This document shows positions 48,353-59,581 of a DNA stretch of 64,000 nt, piece after piece. The first letter of the stretch is position 1; the number at the start of each line of letters is the position of its first letter. The DNA comes from Oikopleura dioica. Its lineage: Eukaryota; Chordata; Appendicularia; Copelata; Oikopleuridae. A program made the position numbers and the translations under genes. Location: positions 6,019,001-6,083,000 of the forward strand of contig OU015567.1 of NCBI GenBank assembly GCA_907165135.1. The letters are read 5' to 3'. Under the pieces are notes generated by a model. That model saw only the letters and a program-made list of their open reading frames with translations. It had not been told where the DNA came from and ran no database searches.

Positions 48353-49534
48353 CTGCTCTTTTCCGAGCCGAACAAACGGACGTTTGTTCTCTTTTGGAAG
48401 GTTTTGCCCTGCCTTTCACTGCATCTAGTGGCCACATATCTATGGGTCGGCGTGGCTCCCTTCATCACTGAATTTACTTGACTTATTTTTGGTTATTTTT
48501 AATGTTGGTCTTTCAGTTGATTGTCTTCCGGCAAAAGGGATCTACCGGGAGTTCTTCGGCATAAAGTGACTTAAATTCGCCAATTTTTTCAATTTTTAGC
48601 CGAGCAAGGCATTTCATTTCATTTTTTAATTTTTGTCTTCCAGCTGATGCTCTTCCACCAGGGAGGTCCTCCGGGGGTCCCCGGCCGAACTTGACCAATG
48701 TTGACCCTAGGTGGCCATATATTGGCCGAGCACAGCCATCATAGAAAATTTTAAATATTGGTCTTCCAGCGTCTGGTCTTCCATCAGGAAGGTCCTCCGG
48801 GGGTCCTCCGGCCGAACTTGACCATAGTTGGCCATAATATATTATACTGGCCGAGCACTATTTCTTCTATTTTTCTAAACTATTTTTCTTCCACCAAAGA
48901 CTTGTCTTCCATCATTAGGTCCTCCGAGGTCTTCCAGAAAATTTGGACCAAAAATTTTGATCAAAAATATTACAGTTGGTAAAATTAAAGAAGATTTCAT
49001 TAACAAGAATAATTATTATAATAATATTAATAAATTTTGAGTTCTTCCAGCAGGGCAGCTCTTCCAGCATTGAAAGTCCTCCTTTAGTCCTCCAAGAGGT
49101 CACGTGACTAGATATGATATTAATAATCTAAAAAATTAAGAAAAAATTTTAACAAGTCTTCCTCCAGAAGGAAGTCTTCCAGCAGTTAGTCCTCCGGAGG
49201 ACTTTCACATTGATAATAAGAAAGAAATTTTAAGTTAAAAATGAAAATTTCTAGTGTCAGGGACTGATCTGGAATTTCGTTACTAAATTTTATTAAAGAA
49301 AAATGGCTAAGGAATTCGCCAAAATAAGTTTTTTTTCTTCAACCCTTTTTGCTTGGCTTCGCTTGTCAATTATATACTTTGACAGCCTAAAAAAGGTTGA
49401 AAAACTTGAGAACGCCCTCCGAGAAAAAAATTTAATTAAGAACTTTGGCATGATGTATCACCATGCCAAGTTTCAGTTCAAACGGTCCAGTAGGGAAAAA
49501 GTTGATTTTTTTGTACGTTCACCCTAAATATAGG

Positions 49535-50202
49535 ACGTTCTGTTTAGTTTCAATAAAATCATGAATTGTGCTGCATTCAGCAGTTCAACCGCTGAAGTTG
49601 TTATGAGTAAATCTAACACGGAATCGTGTTGTCTCGCCGTTTCAAAACATGCGTGGTTTTTTCGGACTAATTCATAATTGGTTTCAGCCAGAATAACCAT
49701 CCCTTCTGCCGATTTCGAAATCACAAAAATTGAGCAATCGGCTCTGTTCTACGTAGCAAGGCATTCTTCTCAAATGGTTGAAAACGGAACATGTCGTAAC
49801 AACCGTACAGCTCCCCGCAATAAAGTCACTTTGCTAAGGTACGCGTCAGCCTGGCGCCGATCCCTTCGTTCCAATTTGTCCTTAGTAAGAAATACTAGTG
49901 GTAAAATAAGGTTTATTTTTGACTTTGACCTTCAATTCAATACCCAAATTGAGCAATGGTCCATGGTCCATGGAATTGCTCTCAGAAAAAAGGGACCTCG
50001 AGAAAGTGGCAATTGTGCTACTTTTTACGGTCCATTGAAAGCGCGAATCTGAATGGTGGGTCAGTTTTTTGAATGGAGAGAGTGAATAATCAGTTTTATG
50101 AAGTCTTAGGACAAAAAGATTTCCTCCATTTTACAACTTTGCGTAACCACGGGGATCGAGCAAAGACGGATTAGAGAAAAGTGACAAAATTAATTAATTA
50201 TT
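49535..50202. other. No supported gene
   Basis: An open frame at 49678-50052 lacks an ATG start and has no recognisable motif, so it is not called. Confidence 0.4.
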
Positions 50203-50642
50203 ATGGCGAGTTGGTATTACGCCATTCCGATAACAATTTTTGTCCTGATCGCCATTTCTTCCTGCTTGTACAGAAGACGAATGTACCAACTGTGGCAACA
50301 GAGACAGCAGACCATAGCCGTTACTCGAGTTCCTAGAGGCCAGTGTCAACGTGTCATAATAACGACTGCTAATTATCCGCATCAACAAGGACAAATTCCT
50401 CCACAACAAATTTCGACGGTCAATACAGTCTCATCAGGTACGAAATCCATCATAAAACCTTTTCTAGCGCCCCTTTCTAGCCTTCGAACCGCCACCGTCT
50501 TATGACGACGCTGCCAGAAACTACCCAAAATACAACGATGGTAGTCAGTTCCCATCCCATCCACCTGGTTATGGAGCTCCTCAAGCTGGCGTTCCTGTAG
50601 CTGGACAGACCTCCGGATTTACAAACAATGCTTTCCGCTAAT
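50203..50642 (+). CDS. Small single-pass membrane protein with PPxY-type tail
   Basis: Exons 50203-50437 and 50482-50642 give 131 residues in phase. The N-terminal membrane span is WYYAIPITIFVLIAISSCLY, followed by RRR, which predicts a cytoplasmic C-terminus. The tail is Gln/Pro-rich and includes EPPPSYDDAARNYPKY, where PPSY is a PPxY ligand for WW domains (for example NEDD4-type ubiquitin ligases), and HPPGYGAPQAG. The layout recalls Shisa-like and WBP1-like adaptors, but the cysteine-rich ectodomain is missing. The intron contains one copy of TTCTAGCGC. Confidence 0.75.
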
Positions 50643-50731
50643 CCTTATTTATGACTGAAAGAAAAACGACTGAAAATAAAGAAAACGACAACATGTGATA
50701 TTTTTGAATAGAAATTCTTTTATTGGAGAAC

Positions 50732-51601
50732 TCAGACGGAGGAGCTTCTTTTCTTAGGCGAGCTCGGGAGATGCTGGACCCAAGCTGACTGGATGACATC
50801 CTGAAGTGATATTCTCGAGTACTCGTGGATGCAAAGAACGCGGTTGATCAGCTGCTGGGCTTCTTCGCTCAATCGCTGTTCTTTCAAAAAGTTGCGCATG
50901 AATCCATTTTCTTCCGAGTACTTCCATTCGCCAGCGAGAAGCAGGTACAAAATCGACCCAAGGGACCAAACAGTCACTGGTCCGGGCTTGAAGCTTCCGT
51001 GGCTCTTGAATTCTGGCGGCCAGTAGGCAGCTGTTCCCGAAGGTTTTTCGTAGCGATCTTGGACCTTTTTCGCGCAGCCGAAGTCGATGATTTTGATTTG
51101 AAGGGTGTCGGGGTTGATGAGTACGTTTTCGTCCTTGATGTCAGAATGCATCACTCCGCCCAGATGCATTTTGTAACAAGCGATGACGATTTGGGTCCAA
51201 ATGATTCTCGCGTTTTTCTCGCTCTGGACGCCGTACTTATTGCAGAAGTCGAACAGGTCCATCGTTCCTTCGGGCTTTTCCATAGCGACCGCGAAGTCGT
51301 CTTCTCGCTCGATCCAATCGAGTGGCTTGACGATGAAGGGACGGGCAAGGGAAAAGGCTTTGACGTGAAAGTAGATCTCTGAAGGACATCGAATGCCCTT
51401 GACATCGGCATAGGTTCGGACGGAGGATTTTGGGAAGAACTTGACCACGACGTCGCGGACTTTCTCTCGGGTCAAAAGATCGATTTCGATTCCGTTGTAG
51501 AGGGTTCCGTTTGCTGACTGCATCAGGAGGGAGGTTATTTGGAATCTCGTGAAGAAAGTTGGATGCTTTCGGGATTCGAGCTTCTTGCTGTTTGTACTCA
51601 T
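50732..51601 (-). CDS. PIM-like serine/threonine kinase
   Basis: A single exon of 289 residues on the minus strand. Landmarks: VVVKFFPKSS (the VAIK lysine), FHVKAFSLARPFIVKPLDWI, hinge MEKPEGTMDLFDF, catalytic loop MHSDIKDENVLI, IDFGCAKKV (DFG), GTAAYWPPEF (APE equivalent), VWSLGSILYLLLAGEW, and a C-terminal LQDVIQSAWVQ. The DIKDEN loop, PPEF and VWSLG are typical of PIM kinases, which are constitutively active cytosolic Ser/Thr kinases without a regulatory domain. The usual HRD Arg is Ser (HSD), compatible with an enzyme that does not need activation-loop phosphorylation. The absence of introns in a region where genes have many suggests a retrocopy origin that kept an open frame. Confidence 0.85.
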   Translation of the reverse strand: MSTNSKKLESRKHPTFFTRFQITSLLMQSANGTLYNGIEIDLLTREKVRDVVVKFFPKSSVRTYADVKGIRCPSEIYFHVKAFSLARPFIVKPLDWIEREDDFAVAMEKPEGTMDLFDFCNKYGVQSEKNARIIWTQIVIACYKMHLGGVMHSDIKDENVLINPDTLQIKIIDFGCAKKVQDRYEKPSGTAAYWPPEFKSHGSFKPGPVTVWSLGSILYLLLAGEWKYSEENGFMRNFLKEQRLSEEAQQLINRVLCIHEYSRISLQDVIQSAWVQHLPSSPKKRSSSV

Positions 51602-52033
51602 TTTTTCGTTGCTTGCTTGTTGTTTGTAATTTTATGATTGGAACATCGAAATTTGCTTGTTTATAAACTCCTGCTCTGGCGCTAGAATTGCTGTGGCACC
51701 TGAATGATTCTGAAAAGCTGTCTTCCTGGAAGAAGCAATCAAGGAGCAGTGACGCAGCTGATTGACAGCAGGTGTATTACGGAAGGTTACAATTTCCTAG
51801 TACTGAGAATGATGAACGAACTGTACCCAGCATAGTTTCTGAAAATTCTCCCTCCAAAATAGTAGAATCCTCAAAAACTGATCAAAGCTACCAGCTGAGC
51901 GCTAACCGCAAACCACCTCTTCCCACATATTTAACCCCGTGAAACTTTCTACTTTCTCATATTTGTAAAAAGTTTTAAACTGAAAGAAGTGCTAAAATCT
52001 TTTTTTTTATAAATCGCAGCGGAAGTCGCAGCG

Positions 52034-54149
52034 ATGAGAGGCATCTCTTTTGCTCTGTGTTTGGCTGCTTGGGCTGACGCTGGTCCGAGGCCGCCCGGTT
52101 GGGCGAAGAATTTATTTCAACAGGGGGAAGTGCCGAGGTTGAAGACGATTTCAATCACTTCGTACAACAATCCAAGGAGATTATCGCAAATTTCAAGGAG
52201 CAATTCTTCTCGTCGACCACCCGCACAGGCTCAGAAAAGCACCTGCATCCAGCAGTATGGCGTTGAAGGCGCGATTTCAAACCCCCGCGAACCCTGCTCT
52301 TTCGCGGACGGCTGCTATCCTGCAAACGCCGACCTCTGCTGGGAAGTCAAAGCTGATTGCTCGATGATCGAAGCTCGTTTTACCAAATTTACTGTCGAGG
52401 AAAAAGCAGAAGCGCTCATCGGCTGCCCTTACGATTTTGTCCAGCTCTCTTACGGGCGCGAGGAAGCGACTTTCTGCGATCATTCAGCTGCAAAGATCTC
52501 AAAATCAATGGCTGCTTCGGGGAGAACGAATGATCCGAGGTTCACCGGCTGGTTCGAGTGGACCAATGTTTTCTCGGATGAGCTGAAAGTGAAGCTGAAA
52601 TCGGACTCGTCTGTGCAATTCTACGGGTTTGATCTTGAATGGCGTTGTGTGCCAGAGCCGACTGCTCAAACAACGACTCAGGGAATGATTCCTTTTGCCA
52701 GGGCGCTAGAATTGGCTCCAAGGAACTTTTGCAAAGAAATAGAAGGCGGAAAAAGTGGAGAATTGGCGAATGAACGAGCGCAGTGTGCAGAAAAAGAAGG
52801 CCTTTGCTACTCCAAGGGCTTGTCAGAATGCTGGAAAGTGCAGACTCAATGCAAGAGCATCAGACTTCGATTTAATCAATTTGAAGTTGAGGAGCCTCAG
52901 ACGGCTGTAAAAGGAAGAAACAAATGCTCAAAGGATCGAGTTTTGATGATTTTTGGCGGCAGAGAAGTTGAGTTTTGCGATGAAAGTCTGAACAATGAGA
53001 AAATGAAGAGGAAAAATCAAAGATCGGATCCGTTTGTCGCCGGCTGGTTTGGCTGGAAAGTGATTGAAGAGAGCGAGTTTCAAGTGAAGCTCGAATCGAA
53101 TGAGGAAAATGAATTCTATGGATTTGATCTTGAGTGGGAATGCGAAGAAGAAATGGAAGAACAGGCAAGGGTGCAAGAAACAACAACAGAATTGCCAACA
53201 ACAACCGAGTTTTTCACAACAACCGAGTTTTTGCCGACATCAACAACGGTTGTCTCAACTACTGAATTCCTGACAACAACAACGACAGTCATCTCAACCA
53301 CGGAATACGCAACTACATCAACCACAGTTGTCGAAACAACCACACTTCCAGAAGAAACAACAACTTTTGTGACAACAACGACGATGGGTCCTACATCGAC
53401 AAATATTCTTACTACGACCTGGCCTGCATCAATCACCACAACTTCCTCCTCGACTACCACTACGACAACAACTACGACGACGACAACTCCAACATCCAAG
53501 ACTTCCAAGAGCATGACTCGGACTTGGACAGCTTCAGCTCCCAACCCAACCGCTTCTGATTTCGATCTCAGAAACGTCGAGGACTTGATCGTCTTCCTGA
53601 CTCAGAAATCAACCTTCCTGGTCGAAATGATCACCAGCTACGATTGCAAGTTCTCCAAGCTCTTTCATATCAAAGCAAAAGTCCCAATGTACCAGAAGCG
53701 ATTTGCAAGGCTCTTCCGAACCGTCATTTTTCGGGAGTCCTTTCCTGAAAAATACGCTGCCGACGCTGCGAAACTTGTCAATCGACCCTGCCAATTCCTC
53801 AAAGGTGGAATCAGAATCCCTGTCAGCGAAGATTTGATGCAAAAAGTCACGAGTCATTTTCAATACAGTAAGATTCTAGATGCTTTTGTTTAACTTCATT
53901 GATATCATAGATGAGAACGATCGAGAAAACAACGATTTCACCGCCTACGAGGAGTTGCGAGGGATGAAAGTCATTTACGACCAACTGCTGGCTGAGCAAT
54001 TTCCTGTCAAGGGATTAGCAGTCAAAGTACTTCCCGGCTCGTGCTCAAATGCGCAGGTGACTACCATGTACAGCAAGATGAATACTTTCGCACGATTGAT
54101 CGATTCCATTGGCAAGTTTGTCGGAGGAAAAGAAGCGTTGTACTGCTAG
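52034..54149 (+). CDS. Secreted two-CUB protein with Thr-rich mucin-like region
   Basis: Exons 52034-53867 and 53911-54149 give 690 residues in phase. Signal peptide MRGISFALCLAAWADAG. Two repeated CUB-like domains: residues about 70-215 (ending VQFYGFDLEWRC) and about 230-375 (ending NEFYGFDLEWEC). Each contains a CYP/CYS...CWKV/CWEV core and a FTGWFEW or VAGWFGW strand. A Thr-rich stretch of about 120 residues (EFLTTTTTVISTTEY) is probably O-glycosylated. The C-terminal 190 residues form an unrecognised alpha-helical domain (VEDLIVFLTQKSTFLVEM, ARLIDSIGKFVGG) with a few Cys. It probably functions outside the cell. The start is the first ATG before an excellent signal sequence. Confidence 0.82.
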
Positions 54150-54574
54150 AAGATTTAATACTGTAATGAACTGATGAAGGGAAGAATCGAGCTTGAGAGC
54201 AAAAATAGTACTTTATGAAGGAACAAAATTTCTTATCATTTATCAGTTAGGCGATAAAAAAATTTGCTTTTTATCTTTATCCTTTTAAAGCATAAAATTA
54301 AAAATTATCATTTTTCTTAGTGCGTGAAGATTGATAACGGATTAATTTTTGGCTAAAGTCAAAAGATGATTAAGCAAATAATAAAAAATAATATTCCTGA
54401 GAGTACTTGTATAAAAATAATTTGCTTTATGAAGGCTCTAATTTGTTTGAAAGAGATCAATATCTTTTTTATCAGCCTGAGGTTCAAAGTCTGTACATAA
54501 AAATAATTTTATAAAAAAAACTGTACCGGTACTTTTAATAAAAATTAAGAGAAATGACGGCCATTGATTCAGAA

Positions 54575-54880
54575 TCAGTGATTTCGCCCGATCTCAAATA
54601 AAATTAAGTTGGAAATGAAAAATAATTGCTGCATATTTTCCCGCGTTTTTCCGGATGAGAACGTCCCTCCGTCTCTGACGAATTCTATGACGTTTTGAAT
54701 GTATCGGACTTCATTTCCTCCTGTCACTAAATCACAATCCTCATCACCGGGTTGATAACTAAGCAAGCTCAGCAGGATATTTACTTTTAGTCTCCAGCCG
54801 AGAATTTCGGAGCACCTGGCGCCTTCGTTCGGACAAATCACTGCATAAAAACGATCAAAACTGATTTTATTCAACAAAAA
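54575..54880 (-). CDS. Possible terminal exon of an unidentified minus-strand gene
   Basis: An open frame of about 95 codons preceded on the minus strand by an acceptor-like TCAG. It reads like protein (AVICPNEGARCSEILGWRLK, YIQNVIEFVRDGGTFSSG) but has no ATG and no matching upstream exon was found. No family is recognised. Confidence 0.3.
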   Translation of the reverse strand, partial: FLLNKISFDRFYAVICPNEGARCSEILGWRLKVNILLSLLSYQPGDEDCDLVTGGNEVRYIQNVIEFVRDGGTFSSGKTRENMQQLFFISNLILFEIGRNH

Positions 54881-55017
54881 TTGGCGAAAGAAAAAATTCA
54901 AAAAAAAAATCGTTTCAAGCTTTTTTTGAAAAAATGATGTTCGAGATCGTCTGCTTCCTGACCATGACTCTTGTTTCTGCCGCTGTAATTCTGATAATAA
55001 TAAAGTACCTACTTAAA

Positions 55018-55135
55018 GCAAATCGAGAATCCGCTCGCGGCTTCGAGTCAAACAAAAATTAAGCCGCGCACTCAATCGCGCGGCTTTTTTCTCGTGTTTC
55101 GCTCGAAACCGCGAGCGGCTGCTCGGTTTTCTTCT
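55018..55135. repeat. Family-B repeat
   Basis: GAATCCGCTCGCGGCTTCGA and AAGCCGCGCACTCAATCGCG cores with mirrored right side. Confidence 0.8.
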
Positions 55136-55382
55136 TTGAAATCTTGTTTTGGATATATTTGGATTTAGATTTCAACCCTTTTTTCGAAGGTGATTGATGG
55201 CCCGAATGCCGGAAGCAATAAGGAAGGAGAGAATTGACTAGCGCTTTTCGCCGTTTTTCCGAAATTAATTTTTACGAGTCGCCTCTGAATCATGAAATTC
55301 GCTTCTCTTCGCTTTCTCTCTTCTATTCTTGGTTTTTTTATGGTCGCCGCTCGTAAAATCCCTTCCCCGAGAATCGAATGAG

Positions 55383-55931
55383 AAGTCGTCATTCCATTGA
55401 AACTCTACCGACACTATCGCAGAGAGGTGAGACCTGACTTCGACCCAGTTTTTTGGAACGCGCCGGGGAAAAAGAAGAAAGAGAGGATTTATCATTCCGG
55501 ATTTATTCAGAAAAAGAGACGCTTCTTTGATCCGCTGGAGAGAAAGTTATTGAATAAGGTGAGTAGCAGCTTAATTTTCATAATAATTTTTATGATAAAA
55601 AATGGCTAAATTTTCTACTTTTCGAGTTAAAAAAGGGGCCAAAAGTTTTCCGAAATCTATGTTGACACCCTTAATACTCAAACTTTGATTATCGAGAATA
55701 GACTGAGTTTTCTAGAGACGTTTTGGACGCTTCAAAGCTTCAAAACTTCATGATCGTAAAATCGAAAAAAACTTATTTCCCTATTTTAGCCTCTGCCTTC
55801 TTTCCCTTCTTTATTTTTTCCCTCAGCTGCCAGTGAATCAGAAGACGAGAGAGAAGCATCAGCGTCAGTCGAAGATTGTTCTCTTTCGATCGGGATTTGT
55901 GCGAATTCACCTCAAAGTCATCACGAAGTGA
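55383..55931 (+). CDS. Small basic protein, two exons, incomplete model
   Basis: Exons 55383-55558 and 55827-55931 join in phase through a GT-AG intron. The product is Lys/Arg-rich (KLYRHYRREVRPDFDPVFW, KKKKERIYHSGFIQKKRRFF, SGFVRIHLKVITK). No start codon is found in frame. An upstream ATG at 54934 opens a short hydrophobic peptide (FEIVCFLTMTLVSAAVILII), but its donor phase does not fit this exon. The intervening DNA holds a family-B repeat. Confidence 0.35.
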
Positions 55932-58075
55932 TAAGAACGAATTGAGCCAGCGCCTGGCCCAGTGGAACGTCCCAGCGAGCAGAAATCCAAAGTCCAAAAT
56001 TAGAACAGCCTTCCTGCCACATTTTGGTTCAAAAAGCTGAAATAAAAAGAGATCTTCCTCTTCGAGCCGAAATCATCAGACAAAAAAGGTAGGAGTCGAT
56101 AAATAAGGACTAAAATTTTTCGACCAAAATTCTGTTCATTTTCTTAGATGATTTTTTACTGTATCTGGTACCAGTTATTCTAGCGCCCGAAAGAAGATTT
56201 TCCTGTAAAAAAATTTTCATTTCATTATTTTGATTATTCAAAAAAACGAACCCAGGAGCGGAATAAGTTCTCCAATTCACTTTTCATCAAGCGGAAATAG
56301 TTCCTAACTTCCATCATAATTAGATATTTTTTCGAGCCATTGGCGCGCTCCTTTTTTGAGAGTATTTTTGAGAGGCGAGGAAAACCTGGGCCTGGGGCGA
56401 GTGAATTGGCGAGGGCCTTCTGCCGCCGCGCCTGGGGTACTGATAAGCATTTCTATTTGAGAGGTGAGAGATGGATCATTCGCAGCCACGCAGATTTGAA
56501 CTTGACGAGTTCTAGTGGCGCGCTCGAGCGAAATTACAGTAATCGCCCTTGAGGTGATGCCAAGATAAATTCTTGTTTCAAAAATCTGAAAATCCAGACT
56601 GAAGATTTGGAAAAGAAATCTGCGGCGGGATTGACAAAAGATACAATTTTTTTGATGAAAAAGGCGGATCAAGGGCGGCTCATCCGACTCATATTTTTTT
56701 GCTTCTTCTTCCTGGGCGAAATCATTCATTCGCCCCGAGAACTGGAAACGACAGAATCGTAAAAATCACCTTTGAAGTGAAGCCACTGGAACAACCGCCC
56801 CAACAAATCACCTAAACATTCGATTTACTAGAGAGCTACTTCTTGAGGCTAGGATTTACGATTGCTGTTTGATAAAGGAAAAATATTGATAAAAACAGGT
56901 ACTGAGCAAATAGCCCCGTGGAGAAAACCTGACTCAGGTTTTTGGCAAACTCAGGTTTATCTTGAAAACTCAGGCTTTTCGTGAAAACTCATGTTTTTCG
57001 TGAAAACTCATGTTTTTCGTGAAAACTCAGCTTTTTCGCGAACACTCAGGATTTCGTGAAAACTCAGGTTTTTCGCGAAAACTCACGTTTTTCGTGAAAA
57101 CTCGGGTTTCTCGCGAAAACTCAGGATTTCGTGAAAACTCAGGTTTTTCGTGAAAACGTTGTCGTTTTTTCTCGAAGTTGAGTATTTTCAAGGTCGTAAT
57201 CTTTCACTTCACTTCCTTCAAAACATATTTTTAACCATCATAAAAAATGCGAATTATGAGCAAATAAATAGAACGTCTGAAATTCTCGCGCCGCGTCATA
57301 AATGCTCCACTGTCTAAGACTTTCTTTGTAGCTGGTCGAGGATTCTCAGACAGGGCGGTCCTCTCCTTCTTTCTTTGTTGTTGATTCCAAAAAAGAGAGT
57401 AATTTTTTAATTGGCGAATTAGCGAATTTCCGGCTTTGGAAGGCTTCGAAGCCGCCTTTGCAGAATTATGAATGTTAAGTCTGTCCCGATTCGTAATTAG
57501 CAGCGGCGGCGGCTTTGATGATTCCGAATTTCCGTTCAGCCCGACTGAATGCGAAAAATCCCCTCACCCGTTTTACGATATGGCGCTCACAAGGAAGTCA
57601 TTCTCACTTTTTCCTTCCTTTTCCGAAAAACACGCTAGAAACAAAAAATTATCAGAGAAATTATCAGACCAGCCTTTTTTTAACCAAGCGATTTTGTCAA
57701 TTTTGGACACTAAAAAAAAGGTAAATATCAAATTAAAAAATGAGGAAAGCACCTGTTTTTATGATGAGTCAGCATTTTAATGATCATTATCGTAGTTTTC
57801 ATCATATGATTAAAAAAGAAAAATAATCGTTTGAAAAAAACCACCTTGTGAGAAAAATCTCCTTTGTTACGACCCAGGAACAGACCGAACCCCGGAAAAA
57901 TAGAATTTAATTTTAACGACTGAACTCGCTCTTTTTCCCACCGCCAATCCATCATCAATTCTTTTCCTGATGATTTATCGGCCGTAAAAAAGTTTAACAC
58001 TCCAGCCACTTCCATTTTACCTTATTTGGATTCTTTTTTTTCTTCCATGATTTCAAACCTCAAAATTTTAAGCTC
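55932..58075. other. Non-coding; includes a 19-bp satellite
   Basis: Open frames at 56304-56729 (minus) and 57472-57780 (plus) have no recognisable motifs or splice partners. The notable item is the tandem array at 56925-57155. Confidence 0.45.
56925..57155. repeat. 19-bp tandem repeat TGAAAACTCAGGTTTTTCG
   Basis: About 12 copies with small variants (CATG, CAGG, CACG at the centre). The first unit runs into AAACCTGACTCAGGTTTTTG, the family-A terminal motif. Confidence 0.9.
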
Positions 58076-58207
58076 GAAAAATCGAGAAGCCGCTTGCGGC
58101 TTCGAGTCAAAAAATAGCGCGGCTAAAATGCTTTCTTGACTCGAAGCCACGCGTAGCGCGGCTAAAATCTATTTTTGACTCGAAGCCGCAAGCGGCTTCT
58201 CGATTTT
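58076..58207. repeat. Family-B repeat
   Basis: ATCGAGAAGCCGCTTGCGGC arms with two TAGCGCGGCTAAAAT units at the tip instead of one inverted core. Confidence 0.85.
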
Positions 58208-58987
58208 CAATTCACCAAATCATTTTTTTCAACGATCAAAGAACCAGTTTTTGGCTTCTTTTTCGAACCAAAACAGGCCCTTTTTTCATTTGAAAAAGGA
58301 AAAGAAAACATGCAAGTGCGATGACAATGTGTCGAAAGCGTTCAACCCCGATCTGCCGTTTCCATTTGAAAAGGACCAAATTCGGCAGTTTGAGAGACAC
58401 TTAGGGACATCTGATTTTCGCGTTATCGGGGGGCTGCTGTCCGATTGCGATTTTCGCCCCGGGGCGCAGAATTCGCACTTCAAAGAGGTGTTGGGCACGC
58501 GGTGGCGTCGCAGATTGTCGCATTAAACCCTCTAGTTGGCGAAGTGGAAGCGTCACATTCTACTCAAACGTTCTATCGAAATCAGAATCAGACAGAAAGA
58601 GTCTGTCCATAGAGATAAGGAGACACTGCCAGCAGACACCGTAGCGCACATCCCATTCAAGCCAAAAAAAGAGAGAATCCAAAACAGGTAGAAATTTTCA
58701 TTTTTTTCAAGAAAGAATTCTTTGAACTTGTAAAATCCAAAATTGCGGCTCTTTTGATTACGAGAGTTTTTACGGTGTGCGAATGGCGAAAAAGAGAAAA
58801 AGTAGAAGCGGCTATTCCGCTTTGAATCGCCGGCATTTACAATTCTGGCTCGCAGCTTTATAACCATAATTAACGCACTAACCTTGGTTCAACAGCGAAT
58901 TTCAATTTTCTACCAGAGTTATTATGGGCTGCTCAAGTTTCAAAGGCGAACATTTAATGGTCAATCTTTCCACTGTGTTCTCTAAAC
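58208..58987. other. No supported gene
   Basis: An open frame at 58251-58526 starts without ATG and a minus frame at 58553-58867 is unconvincing. No repeat is seen. Confidence 0.4.
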
Positions 58988-59233
58988 CTGGGCTCGGGAT
59001 CCTGTGTGCAAAACCTGAGTCAGGCTCTAAAAGAGCAAAAATGAAAAGCCGCGCAGCGGCTTTCTTGAAAACGAAGCCGCGAAGCGGCTTCGCGAGTATT
59101 GCCTTTTCACCCTATTTTAACATTCTTGCGAAGCCGCTTCGCGGCTTTGTTATTAAAAAAGCCGCTACGCGGCTCTTCATTTTCGCTCTTTTAGAGCCTG
59201 ACTCAGGTTTTGCACACAGGTTGCCGAGCCCAG
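58988..59233. repeat. Family-A repeat, full length and well preserved
   Basis: CCTGGGCTCGG start and CCGAGCCCAGG end. The best copy for defining the family: CCTGAGTCAGG arms, AAAGCCGCGCAGCGGCTTT and GAAGCCGCGAAGCGGCTTCG cores. Confidence 0.92.
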
Positions 59234-59581
59234 GTCTAAACTAAGCAGAAATCATGGTTTATGGTTTTCTGAGTCAGGAACCTGAATTAATATACTGAAA
59301 TAATGAAAGTGAAAAATATTATGAATCCAAATCGGACTCATGGATTCCTTCCTCGTAAATCTGCATTCTCCCCCACCTCGTCACAGGCGAATAAGTTGGC
59401 CAATTTCAAGTTCTTTGTATGCCTATTTTGAAACGTAGAAGGAGTTAATTTCTGGCGTGGAAGAAGTCGTTTTTGTTCGCGCGCAGTTGACTGATTCAGA
59501 AAGACCAAAAAACTTAACCCGTAAAATCGTTTTTCAGGCAAGAAACTCAACGAAGAGAGAACGACTTCGAAAAAGTAAAAG

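Larger units (their letters stand above)
44899..49526. mobile_element. 4.6-kb palindromic hAT-like transposon with satellite arms
   Basis: The ends are inverted repeats starting TAGGGTGAACGTACAAAAAA, about 24 bp with one indel. They are flanked by a perfect 8-bp direct repeat AATATAGG (44891-44898 and 49527-49534), which fits hAT-type target duplications. Inside, most of 45270-49010 is one giant inverted repeat: GGAGGACC-rich subterminal sequence, then about 19 copies of a 57-bp unit on each side, around a centre of about 270 bp. No transposase is visible. Long open frames in the arms (up to 420 codons) exist because the unit is 19 codons long without stops in several frames; they are most likely not genes. 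Confidence 0.8.

Noticed and set aside
50825-51382. Plus-strand 185-codon frame
   Set aside because: Antisense of the PIM-like kinase; no motif of its own.
53116-53544. Minus-strand 142-codon Val-rich frame
   Set aside because: It is the antisense of the Thr-rich region of the CUB protein (ACA/ACN repeats read as TGT/GTN).
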